Origin: JANMDR01 sp031376425
GTDB lineage: Bacteria > Pseudomonadota > Gammaproteobacteria > Burkholderiales > Usitatibacteraceae
Length of the DNA stretch: 18,481 nt
NCBI GenBank assembly: GCA_031376425.1
Contig: JANMDR010000216.1
Coordinates: 1 to 18,481, forward strand
Reading direction: 5' to 3'
Below are positions 1-7,270 of this stretch, piece after piece. Position 1 is the stretch's first letter. Each line of letters opens with the position of its first letter. Below the pieces are notes generated by a model that saw nothing but the letters and a program-made list of their open reading frames with translations, did not search any database and was not told the DNA's origin. A program made the position numbers and the translations under genes.

Positions 1-4
1 CAAA

Positions 5-173
5 ATTAAGGGATGCGGAAATTGTCAATGTTCCGTTTTTGGAGGTGCTGGCGTGATGTAGTGCTAGGCGTTCCGAAGGCAGTGTGGCTGGCCACACAAC
101 TGAGGAACAACAACTCAATGCGCCGGTCAGTGAATCCAAAAATGGGATATTGGCAGTTTCCGCATCCCTAAAT
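5..173. repeat. Long imperfect palindrome (MITE-like element or structured RNA)
   Basis: Bases 6-43 are the inverted complement of 135-172 with 6 mismatches in 38 positions, including a 13-base perfect block (9-21 against 157-169). Five of the six mismatches (22/156, 25/153, 30/148, 32/146, 35/143) would be G-U pairs in RNA; only 8/170 is A-A. Base pair 5/173 extends the stem. Inside, GTTCC (70-74) pairs with GGAAC (104-108), and GTGTGGC (82-88) with GCCACAC (91-97) around a 2-base tip. The whole can fold as one hairpin of about 169 nt. No ORF is visible inside it. Either a non-autonomous MITE with terminal inverted repeats or a structured transcript fits. No target-site duplication can be judged because only four bases precede it. 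Confidence 0.7.
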
Positions 174-327
174 GCCGAGTAACTCAATCGTGTTGTAATT
201 CTTCGCAGTAAACTGAGCGCAAATCTTAAAATATGAAGTACTCCTGCACATTTGCCTATAAACCGCCATAATTAATCCTACGCTTCACTGCTCTACCACA
301 TTCGCCCTCCTCTAACCTTTTAATACT
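174..327. other. Intergenic leader of the M13 peptidase gene
   Basis: This stretch between the palindrome and the M13 peptidase start is AT-rich and has no ORF. I see no convincing -35/-10 pair. The bases before the ATG are pyrimidine-rich, with no Shine-Dalgarno match. Confidence 0.4.
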
Positions 328-2388
328 ATGAAAACCACCTTCCACTTAGCGCTGTTAGCCCTTGCTGTTTCCTGCACACTCGCTCCCACCCAAACTGTTG
401 CCCAAGCGCCCACACAAACTTCCGCCCCCGCCGGTGTAAACATCACCCATATCGACCGCAACGTAGCGCCCTGCGATGATTTTTATCGTCACGCGGTGGG
501 CGCTTGGCAGGACGCTAATCCGATTCCGGCCGATAAGCCTTTATGGGGTGCGTTTGCGGAGATTGACGCGCTTAACCGCACGGTTTTACAAGCGGTAATT
601 GATGAAGCGCTAGCAGCAGCGTCTGTTAAAAATGCTACCGTCGCACAACAAAAAATTGCTGATTTTTATAGCAGTGGCATGAATGCTAAAGCTAATAATT
701 CGTCCGCGGTGATGGCGCTTTTGGATGGCTTTACTGGCAAAGCACCACAAGCCACGGAACTGGCGCAGTTGCTGGGCACGTTGCACAAAAACGGCGTAGG
801 CGCGGGGTTTTCGATGGGGGTGCGCCAAGATCGCAAAAATAGCAGCCGCTATATTGTTAATGTGTTTCAAGGGGGGCTCGGATTACCCGAGCGCGAGTAT
901 TATTTTTCAACGGATGAGCGCTCGGTAAAGCAGCGGGAAGCCTATATTGCCCACATGACGCGCACCTTTGAAATGTTTGGGGCAAGTGCCGAAGCTTCAG
1001 CACAACGCGCGGCTGCGGTGATGACGCTTGAAACGGCATTAGCAAAGGCCTCAATGACCCGCGTTGAGGCGCGTGACCCTGACAAAACCTATAATCTTGG
1101 CAATTTAGCAACCCTATCGAAAGCCGCACCAAATATAGATTGGCTGGTTTATTTTAATGCCGCTGGTATTGAAAATGCAGGCGACATCAATGTGGGGCAA
1201 CCAGTGTTTTTTCAGGCACTTAGCGATATCGCAAAATCAACGCCTGTGGCTGATTGGTTATCCTATGCGCAATGGCATTTAGCGCGAACCTATGCGCCGG
1301 TGATGGGGGAGGCGTTTGCACAAGAGAGTTTTAATTTTTATGGGAAAGTGCTAGCTGGCACACCGGAAATTGAAGCACAAAATAAACGCGTGATTGCCAC
1401 CATTGATCGTACCGTGGGCGAGTTACTTGGCCAGCTTTATGTAAAAAAAGCCTTTTCACCAACGGCCAAAGCAAAATCGCTGCAACTGGTTAAAAACGTA
1501 ACCGCTGCATTGCGCACTCGCATTGGGGCGCTGGATTGGATGAGCGCTGAAACCAAAAAAGAGGCCATCACCAAGCTTGATGCCATCAACGTAAAAATTG
1601 CTTATCCCGATGTGTGGAAAGACTATTCAAAATTACAAATTACTGCGGATGACTACGCTGGAAATGTAATGCGTGCAACAGCAACTGAAATCGCACGGAC
1701 GAATGGCCGCCTTGGAAAACCAATAGATCGTTCGGTCTGGGGCATGAGCCCAGCTACCGTTAACGCTTATTACAGCAGCGGTTTAAATGAAATAGTGTTT
1801 CCAGCTGGCATTTTGCAGCCGCCGTTTTTTGATGAAGCCGCAGACGATGCGTCAAATTATGGGGGCATTGGCATGGTAATAGGCCACGAGCTTACACATG
1901 GCTTTGATGATAATGGTCGCAAATTTGATGCCATTGGTAACCGCCGCGATTGGTGGACAGCTGAAGACGCCACCCGCTACACTAAAAAGGCCGACGCCAT
2001 TGCCCGTCAATATGATGCTTATTCGCCACTACCCGGCATGAATATCAATGGCCGTGCCACCTTGGGCGAGAACATCGCCGACTTTGGCGGCTTACGGGTG
2101 GCCTACCTCGGCCTACAAAGTGCCTTGGGTGCGCCCAACAGCCCCGCACGTGCAAAAATCGCTGGTTTAACGCCAGAACAACGATTTTTCCTAAATTACG
2201 GCCAATCTTGGCGACAAAATGTCAGGCCGGAAGAGTTGCGCCGGCGAATTTTGACTGATTCACACTCACCAGCAAAATTCCGCATTTTGGGTCCCTTGGG
2301 CAATTTACCGGAATTTAGCGCGGCTTTTGGCTGTAAAGGTGGCGATAAAATGACGCGCTTTGCAAGCGACCAAGTTACTGTTTGGTAA
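328..2388 (+). CDS. M13 family (neprilysin/PepO-like) zinc metallopeptidase, secreted
   Basis: The 686-residue protein begins with a signal peptide (about residues 1-26, cut near TVAQA). The catalytic domain has every M13 landmark: substrate-binding NAYY (479-482) leading into FPAGILQPPFF (to about 501), the zinc motif HELTH (520-524, ligands H520 and H524, base E521), the third ligand in GENIAD (E581, D585), and H646 in a DSHSP motif followed by the family tail GPLGNLPEF and a conserved Cys. Length matches the family (about 650-750). M13 enzymes cleave short peptides on the amino side of hydrophobic residues; here it should act in the periplasm, outer membrane or outside. No Shine-Dalgarno sequence is evident, but the signal peptide starts exactly at this ATG. 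It is apparently monocistronic. The family assignment is very secure; the physiological substrate is unknown. Confidence 0.95.
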   Translation: MKTTFHLALLALAVSCTLAPTQTVAQAPTQTSAPAGVNITHIDRNVAPCDDFYRHAVGAWQDANPIPADKPLWGAFAEIDALNRTVLQAVIDEALAAASVKNATVAQQKIADFYSSGMNAKANNSSAVMALLDGFTGKAPQATELAQLLGTLHKNGVGAGFSMGVRQDRKNSSRYIVNVFQGGLGLPEREYYFSTDERSVKQREAYIAHMTRTFEMFGASAEASAQRAAAVMTLETALAKASMTRVEARDPDKTYNLGNLATLSKAAPNIDWLVYFNAAGIENAGDINVGQPVFFQALSDIAKSTPVADWLSYAQWHLARTYAPVMGEAFAQESFNFYGKVLAGTPEIEAQNKRVIATIDRTVGELLGQLYVKKAFSPTAKAKSLQLVKNVTAALRTRIGALDWMSAETKKEAITKLDAINVKIAYPDVWKDYSKLQITADDYAGNVMRATATEIARTNGRLGKPIDRSVWGMSPATVNAYYSSGLNEIVFPAGILQPPFFDEAADDASNYGGIGMVIGHELTHGFDDNGRKFDAIGNRRDWWTAEDATRYTKKADAIARQYDAYSPLPGMNINGRATLGENIADFGGLRVAYLGLQSALGAPNSPARAKIAGLTPEQRFFLNYGQSWRQNVRPEELRRRILTDSHSPAKFRILGPLGNLPEFSAAFGCKGGDKMTRFASDQVTVW

Positions 2389-2410
2389 TTACGTCAACCA
2401 TGCCAAAATC

Positions 2411-2518
2411 AGCACAAACACAACACTTTAAGCGCTGAAGCTGCACGATGATGGCAGTTTCTTGTCTGCATCCGCTAGATGTGCCATCATTTGTGCTTGT
2501 ATGCGTTGTGTTGCAGCT
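2411..2518. repeat. Nested inverted repeats in the intergenic region
   Basis: Four perfect inverted pairs lie in 108 bases: TGATGGCA (2449-2456) with TGCCATCA (2482-2489), AGCACAAA (2411-2418) with TTTGTGCT (2490-2497), AACACAAC (2417-2424) with GTTGTGTT (2505-2512), and AGCTGCA (2439-2445) with TGCAGCT (2512-2518). The outer pairs cross or overlap, so they would form alternative folds around the same inner hairpin. There is no run of T after the stems, so this is not a standard intrinsic terminator. It could be an mRNA 3'-end structure of the M13 gene, a small RNA, or a decayed repeat element. Confidence 0.45.
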
Positions 2519-2576
2519 GTTGCCTCAATGTAGTATTCAAGCAGATCGCAAGTCACAACGTAAGTAACTGTTTTAA

Positions 2577-2593
2577 TTAGGTTTTATACCTAA
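2577..2593. promoter_or_regulatory. Inverted repeat TTAGGT-N5-ACCTAA upstream of the esterase autotransporter
   Basis: TTAGGT (2577-2582) and ACCTAA (2588-2593) form a perfect 6-bp inverted repeat with a TTTAT spacer, flanked by further imperfect TTTTAATT/AATTAAAA symmetry. It sits 47-63 bases before the autotransporter start, and the centre contains a TATACC that could serve as a -10. A repressor operator or a 5'-UTR hairpin are both possible; no cognate regulator is adjacent. Confidence 0.3.
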
Positions 2594-2639
2594 AACAATT
2601 AAAAATTTTACGAAATCATTTTTCCCTGAGGAGATTTTC

Positions 2640-4556
2640 ATGCGTGCCGCAAAAACTGTCAAAACCATCAAACAAAACCTAAAGCGTGTGATTCCTGCTG
2701 TGGTCGCTGGCGCCTTACTCGCAGCTGCCCCTGCTGCAAATGCGGTTCAATTCACTGGTGTGTACATTTTTGGTGATTCATTGTCCGATGCTGGCTACTA
2801 TCGCCCCGGTATTACCGCCCTCCTTGGCGCACCTACCGCTAATGCTGTGGGTAAATTTACCACTAACCCAGGGCTTGTTTGGTCAGAAATTATTGCCCAG
2901 TATTACGGCGGTGTGGCAAAAGCCTCAAACAACGGTGGCGGCATTTATGCCCAAGGCGGCATGCGCGTTTCAGAGGCAGCACCAGCCAGCTTATTAGGCC
3001 CTGGTGGCACACAGCGTCCCGTATCTACCCAGATCACTGAATATTTGGCTGGTTCTGGCCGTGCTGATCCAGGCGCATTGTATGGTGTGTGGGCTGGTGC
3101 CAACGATATTTTTGCAAACTTGGGCGCATTGCAAGCTGGTTTGATTAACGCAACACAATTACAGAACAACGTATTAGCTGCAGCCGCTTCTGAAATCCAG
3201 CAAATTGGCCGCCTAAAAGCCGCCGGTGCCAAATACGTCATCGTATTTAACCTACCTGATATTGGGGGTACACCAGATTTTGCTTCCAATCCTTTATCTA
3301 GCACCATCACAGCCCTGACTGCTGGATATAACACCACATTGTTTGCGGGCTTAGCACAAAACAACATTAGCGTAATTCCTGTTGATGCCTTTGCAGTACT
3401 AAAAGACATCACTGCAAATGCTGCGGCGTTTGGTTTTAGCAACACCACAGCGCGTGCTTGTAACCTCACGCTTACTCAAGGTACATCGCTATTTTGCTCG
3501 CCAGCCGCCTTGGTAAGCGCTAATGCTGCCAGCAGCTATATTTATGCTGACGGTGTACACCCAACAACGGCCGCGCATAAAATTATTGCTGACTATGCTC
3601 GCAGCTTAATTGATGGCCCAAATGCCGCTTCAATGCTTGCTGAATCACCACTACGTACCCGTGAAAGCCACATCCGTGTGCTAGACCAAGGTGTGCGCCA
3701 AGGTATGGCACGCGGCGTAGGCTCAGTAGCGGTATTTGCTGGTGCCGATTCCGGTAAATATAACCTTAGCACCACCAATTTAAACCCTGCTACCGATACT
3801 AAATACGGTTCGTTTGCAGTGGGCGTGACGATGCGTGCTTCCGAAGCCGCAACTGTTGGCGTAGCTGCGGGCAATTCCACATCCAAAGCTAATATGGGCA
3901 ATATGGGCAAGTTTGATACGAGCGAAAACGTACTTTCTGCCTTTGCTGCTATCAAAATGGATGGTTTGTACGGTAATGCTAATTTGTCCGTAGCCGATGT
4001 TAAATTTAAAAACGTACAACGTGGCGTAGAACTCGGCCAAGTGATTCGGACTGCTTCGTCATCCACTAACGGTAGCAATGCCTCAGCCGCAGTCACTGTT
4101 GGCTATGATTTCATGCCAGATGATTTACGCGGTTTAGCGATTGGTCCATTTGCAGCGTTCACAACGCAAAAAGTTGACGTAAATGGCTATTCAGAATCAG
4201 GCTCTGGCTCTGCTGATTTAAAAATTGGCTCACAAACTCGTTTATCTAAAGTAAGCAGCTTTGGTGTACGTGCAAGTTACGCCATGGGCAATTGGACACC
4301 GTACCTACGCTTTACAATCGATCGTGAAGGCACCACACGTGCACGTGATATCACGGCTTCTCCATTAGTTGTAAATACTGGCACCACATACACCATTCCA
4401 GGTGTAGCTGGTGATACCACATGGAGCACCTTCACCTTGGGTATGAATGGCAAAATCACCGACCGCGTTGGTTTAGCCGTGGCCTATAACAAAGTGGGTA
4501 GCAAATCTAACGTACAACAGGATGCAATTTCAGCCGTAGTTGATTTTGGATTCTAA
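2640..4556 (+). CDS. GDSL/SGNH esterase autotransporter (EstA-like, type Va secretion)
   Basis: The 638-residue protein has an extended basic signal peptide (about 1-35, ending AANA). The SGNH hydrolase passenger follows: block I GDSLSDAG (nucleophile S47), block III GANDI (N155, oxyanion hole), and block V DGVH (D304, H307). Two cysteines (about 274 and 286) may form a disulfide. From about residue 370 the sequence turns into alternating hydrophobic/polar strands with many Gly and Asn, typical of a 12-strand autotransporter beta-barrel, ending VVDFGF with the terminal Phe recognised by the BAM complex. The esterase domain is therefore probably displayed on the cell surface, hydrolysing short- to medium-chain acyl esters or lipids. 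A strong Shine-Dalgarno GAGGAG (2628-2633) lies 6 nt before the ATG, and an intrinsic terminator follows, so it is monocistronic. The length is that of EstA-type autotransporters. The substrate is not predictable. Confidence 0.95.
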   Translation: MRAAKTVKTIKQNLKRVIPAVVAGALLAAAPAANAVQFTGVYIFGDSLSDAGYYRPGITALLGAPTANAVGKFTTNPGLVWSEIIAQYYGGVAKASNNGGGIYAQGGMRVSEAAPASLLGPGGTQRPVSTQITEYLAGSGRADPGALYGVWAGANDIFANLGALQAGLINATQLQNNVLAAAASEIQQIGRLKAAGAKYVIVFNLPDIGGTPDFASNPLSSTITALTAGYNTTLFAGLAQNNISVIPVDAFAVLKDITANAAAFGFSNTTARACNLTLTQGTSLFCSPAALVSANAASSYIYADGVHPTTAAHKIIADYARSLIDGPNAASMLAESPLRTRESHIRVLDQGVRQGMARGVGSVAVFAGADSGKYNLSTTNLNPATDTKYGSFAVGVTMRASEAATVGVAAGNSTSKANMGNMGKFDTSENVLSAFAAIKMDGLYGNANLSVADVKFKNVQRGVELGQVIRTASSSTNGSNASAAVTVGYDFMPDDLRGLAIGPFAAFTTQKVDVNGYSESGSGSADLKIGSQTRLSKVSSFGVRASYAMGNWTPYLRFTIDREGTTRARDITASPLVVNTGTTYTIPGVAGDTTWSTFTLGMNGKITDRVGLAVAYNKVGSKSNVQQDAISAVVDFGF

Positions 4557-4610
4557 ACTATGCAATAAGTAACTGACGCCACTTCGGGGGTGCAGTATCT
4601 TATGTAAGCT

Positions 4611-4642
4611 AAAAGCCATGACCAAATGTCATGGCTTTTTTT
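4611..4642 (+). terminator. Intrinsic terminator of the autotransporter gene
   Basis: The 12-bp stem AAAAGCCATGAC (4611-4622) and GTCATGGCTTTT (4628-4639) is perfect, with a CAAAT loop, and its 3' arm runs into seven T residues (4636-4642). It lies 55 nt after the autotransporter stop. The A-run on the 5' side could also let it work, less efficiently, on the minus strand. Confidence 0.92.
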
Positions 4643-4692
4643 CGGCAAGTTAATTCGCGGTATTAAACTCATTTCCTCTCTCACCCACCTTC

Positions 4693-5475
4693 ATGACCAT
4701 GCTTAAAACTCACTTAACTACGCTATTAACTACCCTACTTTGCGCACTTGCCGTAGCCCTAAGCACTGCATCTGCTCACGCCGCTGAGCCTGCTACCACG
4801 GCAAAACCGAGAGCGACCGTTAAAACTAAAGAGCGCGCTGAAAAAGCTGCTTTCGAAACGCTTAAAAAGCAGGCTGCCTCAGGCGATCCAGTGGCGCAAC
4901 GGGAGCTCGGTGATGACTATTATTTTGGCTACAATAATCCCAAAGACTATTTTCTCGCAGTAGCGTGGTATCGCAAAGCGGCTGAACAAGGCCACGCTGG
5001 CGCTCAATATGAATTAGCACTCGCCTATGACGACGGCACCGGCATAAAACAAGATAAAGCCGAAGCGCTTAAATGGTATGTGCAATCAGCCGCGCAAGGC
5101 AACGTTAATGCCCAAAACAATGCTGGTGTCATGTACCGCGAAGGTGAAGGCGTGCCGGGCGGCAAGGCAAACGATATTGAAGCCATGCGCTTATTCAAGC
5201 TATCTGCTGCACAAGGCGATAGCGAAGCCCAAACCAGCGTTGGCTGGTTTTATGAAATGGGCAGAGGTGTTAAAAAAGATCTAGTCGAAGCCGCCAAATG
5301 GTACGCCAAAGCCGCTGAACAAGGCCATGCAGGCGCTCAAGAAAACTTGGGCGATATGTATCGCGATGGCGACGGCGTAAAAGCCAATAAACAAACTGCA
5401 AGGTACTGGTACGGAAAAGCAGCCGCGCAAGATAGTGAGGATGCAAAGGAAAAACTCAAGAAACTCGGTAAATAA
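4693..5475 (+). CDS. Exported Sel1-like repeat (SLR/TPR-like) protein
   Basis: The 260-residue protein has a signal peptide (about 1-30, cut near AHA-AEP), a basic linker (35-65) and then about five Sel1-like repeats of 35-38 residues (66-100, 101-137, 138-175, 176-211, 212-247), each with an AxxxLGxxYxxGxGVxxDxxxAxxWYxKAAxQG pattern. Repeats 1-2 and 4-5 share a near-identical stretch (AAEQGHAGAQ), also visible at DNA level around 4978 and 5313. SLR proteins form alpha-solenoids that scaffold protein-protein contacts, often in the envelope; no catalytic function is expected. Translation may begin at ATG 4693 or two codons later at 4699; neither has a good Shine-Dalgarno sequence. The gene follows a terminator, so it should have its own promoter, and it converges with the YafY-type regulator gene. 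The family is certain; the partner is unknown. Confidence 0.9.
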   Translation: MTMLKTHLTTLLTTLLCALAVALSTASAHAAEPATTAKPRATVKTKERAEKAAFETLKKQAASGDPVAQRELGDDYYFGYNNPKDYFLAVAWYRKAAEQGHAGAQYELALAYDDGTGIKQDKAEALKWYVQSAAQGNVNAQNNAGVMYREGEGVPGGKANDIEAMRLFKLSAAQGDSEAQTSVGWFYEMGRGVKKDLVEAAKWYAKAAEQGHAGAQENLGDMYRDGDGVKANKQTARYWYGKAAAQDSEDAKEKLKKLGK

Positions 5476-5511
5476 TTGTTGGTGAAAAGTCTGGAGACTC
5501 CGTTCAGCGCC

Positions 5512-6213
5512 TCACCGAGGTTTCTTTAGCCAATCTGCCTGTACCCGCCGCCGAAAATCTGCCAAGCCCATTCCCGTTTCATGTACAAACATGGCAGCTT
5601 CAACTTCTAAGCGTTCGATGCGGTCAAGCCTAAAGCTTCGAAAATCACCTCTCGTTTCGCACCAAGCGCCTAACGTCCACCGTTCGCCCCAAAAATACAG
5701 CGCCAGCGGGCGTATACGCCGTGCCGTGGCGTTTGTTTGCTCTGCCGCCACGTAATCAAGCGCCACATAGTAGCGGCCTGCTATGGCCTGCCTGAGTGCT
5801 TCAAAGCGTTTGCCTACTTCTGCGTTCACGTGAAAGCTGGGCGCAAATACTTGGGTCGCATCCAATATCATGCGTCGGTTTTCTGGCAACACGGAGGCAA
5901 TTTTCTCCATCGCCCGCTCGGCGCTTTGGGCAAGTGCGGTGCCGCCCCACGCGCCCACCATGCGTGCACCGATGAGCAATGCTTCAATTTCATCGTTATC
6001 AAACATAATGGGCGGCAGATCAAAACCTTTCTTCAAGCTATAACCCACGCCAGCTTCACCCACGATAGGCACGCCAGAGAGCGACAAATCCTGAATATCC
6101 CGATAAATCGTGCGTTCCGATACAGACAACCGCTCGGCAAGCTGGCGCGCGGTTGTCAAGCGCCGCCCGCGCAGCGCTTGCACAATTGCAAAAAGTCGAT
6201 CAGCACGACGCAT
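5512..6213 (-). CDS. YafY/WYL-domain transcriptional regulator
   Basis: The 233-residue protein starts with a DeoR/HTH_11-type winged helix (about 1-60; recognition region SERTIYRDIQDL, wing around GEAGVGY). The linker is followed by a WYL domain (about 136-205). The name-giving triad is W-T-L in GERWTLGAWC, and the ligand-side motif FRSFRLDRI (191-199) is intact. WYL domains are regulatory ligand sensors, in some proteins for nucleic acid or small molecules; this short, single-WYL architecture is the YafY type. The gene lies 24 nt downstream of a VOC-domain gene in the same orientation, so the two are probably one operon. This VOC/YafY pairing is, as I recall, recurrent in bacteria. The perfect inverted repeat at 6679-6702 upstream of the pair is the obvious candidate operator for autoregulation. 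Ligand unknown. Confidence 0.92.
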   Translation of the reverse strand: MRRADRLFAIVQALRGRRLTTARQLAERLSVSERTIYRDIQDLSLSGVPIVGEAGVGYSLKKGFDLPPIMFDNDEIEALLIGARMVGAWGGTALAQSAERAMEKIASVLPENRRMILDATQVFAPSFHVNAEVGKRFEALRQAIAGRYYVALDYVAAEQTNATARRIRPLALYFWGERWTLGAWCETRGDFRSFRLDRIERLEVEAAMFVHETGMGLADFRRRVQADWLKKPR

Positions 6214-6237
6214 AGCAAAAATCTCAGCTTTAAACCG

Positions 6238-6624
6238 CTACTTTACGCCATGTAGCCCCACCCGGTTACCTTCACAATCGAGTATGTGCGCAAAAAATCC
6301 CATACCGGGCGGCAATGCAGTTTTCTCCAGCAAAACGCGCCCGCCTAGAGATGGCACCTTCAACAAAAGCTGATCTATTTCATCTCCGGCGTTAAGGTAA
6401 ATTACTGCGCCATCCGCCCCCGGCTTATAGTGCTCGCCAAACATCACGCAGCCCGAAATAGCCATGCTTGGCTCGTAGGGAAAAACGCCCATTTCATGCC
6501 CGTTCATCGCTTCTCTCTTCAAACTTACCGCAAATAACTGTTCGTAAAAATTTACCGCTCGCGGAAAATTAGCCGCCGGAATTTCAAACCACGTTATTAC
6601 ATTACCGCCTTTATCTTTCGCCAT
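6238..6624 (-). CDS. VOC-family (glyoxalase/bleomycin-resistance fold) protein
   Basis: I place the start at 6624, giving 128 residues beginning MAKDKGGN, because AAGGTG (6631-6636 on the complement) lies 6 nt upstream; the frame stays open to 6657 but that start has no such signal. The sequence has the two beta-alpha-beta-beta-beta modules of the VOC superfamily: WFEIP (12-16) with RAVNFYEQLF (22-31) in the first, and GRVLLEKTALPPGMGFFAHILDCEGN (about 95-120, the conserved D-x-E-G-N turn) in the second. It resembles the lactoylglutathione-lyase-related group (COG3324-like), whose members are mostly uncharacterised. Not all metal ligands of true glyoxalase I are recognisable, so an enzymatic role is not assured. 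It is first gene of a two-gene unit with the YafY regulator. Confidence 0.88.
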   Translation of the reverse strand: MAKDKGGNVITWFEIPAANFPRAVNFYEQLFAVSLKREAMNGHEMGVFPYEPSMAISGCVMFGEHYKPGADGAVIYLNAGDEIDQLLLKVPSLGGRVLLEKTALPPGMGFFAHILDCEGNRVGLHGVK

Positions 6625-6678
6625 TTTTATCACCTTAAATTGTCGTGCACATTGCACGTAAGGCAGTTTGTGCGTGCG

Positions 6679-6702
6679 CTACTGACAGCGTGGTGTCAGT
6701 AG
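6679..6702. promoter_or_regulatory. Probable operator of the VOC-yafY pair (perfect 9-bp inverted repeat)
   Basis: CTACTGACA (6679-6687) and TGTCAGTAG (6694-6702) are perfect inverted complements around a 6-bp spacer. The repeat lies 55-78 bp upstream of the VOC start. A weak minus-strand promoter, TTGAAC (6738-6743 complement) with TAAAGT (6717-6722 complement) and a short 15-bp spacer, would place it just downstream of the transcription start. No T-run follows on either strand, arguing against a terminator. Size and symmetry suit a dimeric winged-helix regulator such as the adjacent YafY protein (inference). Confidence 0.6.
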
Positions 6703-6775
6703 GATTTGCAAGCCCTACTTTAAGCCGCCTCCAGTTCGTTCAAGAATGGAATAGAACACCGTATCAAAATTGTGC

Positions 6776-6803
6776 TTACAATCATCTGATTTAGTGTTAT
6801 AGT
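6776..6803 (+). promoter_or_regulatory. Putative promoter of the gntR-ABC operon
   Basis: TATAGT (6798-6803) is a 5/6 match to the sigma-70 -10 hexamer; TTACAA (6776-6781), 16 bp upstream, is a weak -35. The -10 lies inside the AGTGT...ACACT inverted repeat, so repressor binding would block it. The leader would be about 90 nt. Confidence 0.45.
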
Positions 6804-6818
6804 TACCTATTACACTAA
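6791..6818. promoter_or_regulatory. Probable YtrA-type GntR operator (TTAGTGT-N14-ACACTAA)
   Basis: TTAGTGT (6791-6797) and ACACTAA (6812-6818) are perfect inverted complements; symmetry continues outward as TGAT and TCA with one offset. From memory, Bacillus subtilis YtrA recognises AGTGTA-N13-TACACT; here AGTGT and ACACT are 14 bp apart against 15 there, a close but not identical geometry. It overlaps the putative -10 and lies 84 bp before the gene for a YtrA-type regulator, so autorepression is likely. Confidence 0.65.
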
Positions 6819-6901
6819 TCATCTTGTAGTGAATCAATCATAAACTGTTGGTACTTCCATCATCTAAGGCCTCATCGGAGTCAGCGTGCGAAGTTTGAAA
6901 A

Positions 6902-7270
6902 ATGAGTAACGATTGGCATAGCAACGCGCCAATTTATCGGCAGCTAAAGGCACGCGTGGTCACCATACTGCTGGATGGTACTTTAGCACCCGGCGATGCC
7001 CTGCCCTCTGTGCGCCAAATTGCCGCTGATTTTCAGCTCAATCCTATTACCGTATCGCGCGCCTATCAAGAGTTGGTTGACGATGGTTTAGTAGAAACAA
7101 GGCGCGGTCTAGGCATGTTTGTGCTCGCTGGCGCACGCGAGAAATTACTTCAATCAGAACGCACCCGATTTCTTAACGAAGAATGGCCAGCTGTAATCGT
7201 GCGCATGAATCAACTCGGTTTAAATGCTGCTGCATTATTAAAAGCCATAAACACAGGGAATAAAAAATGA
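6902..7270 (+). CDS. GntR-family transcriptional regulator, YtrA subfamily
   Basis: The 122-residue protein has the GntR winged helix (about 8-77): PIYRQLKARV, then PGDALPSVRQIAADFQLNPITVSRAYQEL carrying the helix-turn-helix, then the wing VETRRGLGMFV. The remaining tail (about 78-122) is a short helical dimerisation segment, not an effector-binding domain; this is diagnostic of the YtrA subfamily, which typically represses its own operon with ABC-transporter genes. The stop overlaps the ATPase start by 4 bp (ATGA at 7267-7270), so the genes are translationally coupled. No strong Shine-Dalgarno precedes ATG 6902. The inverted repeat at 6791-6818 is its probable operator. The inducer is unknown; related systems respond to envelope or cell-wall stress in other bacteria (known for some members, inferred here). 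Confidence 0.93.
   Translation: MSNDWHSNAPIYRQLKARVVTILLDGTLAPGDALPSVRQIAADFQLNPITVSRAYQELVDDGLVETRRGLGMFVLAGAREKLLQSERTRFLNEEWPAVIVRMNQLGLNAAALLKAINTGNKK

Noticed and set aside
2945..3469. Minus-strand open frame of 174 codons inside the esterase autotransporter
   Set aside because: Fully antisense to a gene with clear SGNH motifs; its translation has no recognisable domain and no ribosome-binding site stood out.
3593..4096. Minus-strand open frame of 167 codons
   Set aside because: Antisense shadow of the autotransporter barrel region; low-complexity Ala/Thr/Pro translation typical of reverse reading of a coding strand.
4978..5345. DNA direct repeat within the Sel1 gene
   Set aside because: Explained by the protein's own repeats; not a separate element.
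5481..5516. GGTGA/TCACC and AGTCT/AGACT symmetry between the convergent Sel1 and YafY genes as bidirectional terminator
   Set aside because: Stems are only 5 bp, the loops are large and no proper T-run follows; too weak to call.
5737..6255. Plus-strand open frame of 172 codons
   Set aside because: Lies opposite the YafY/WYL gene, whose helix-turn-helix and WYL motifs are unambiguous.
6625..6657. Upstream start of the VOC gene at 6657
   Set aside because: AAGGTG is placed correctly for 6624, and the extra 11 residues have no VOC similarity.
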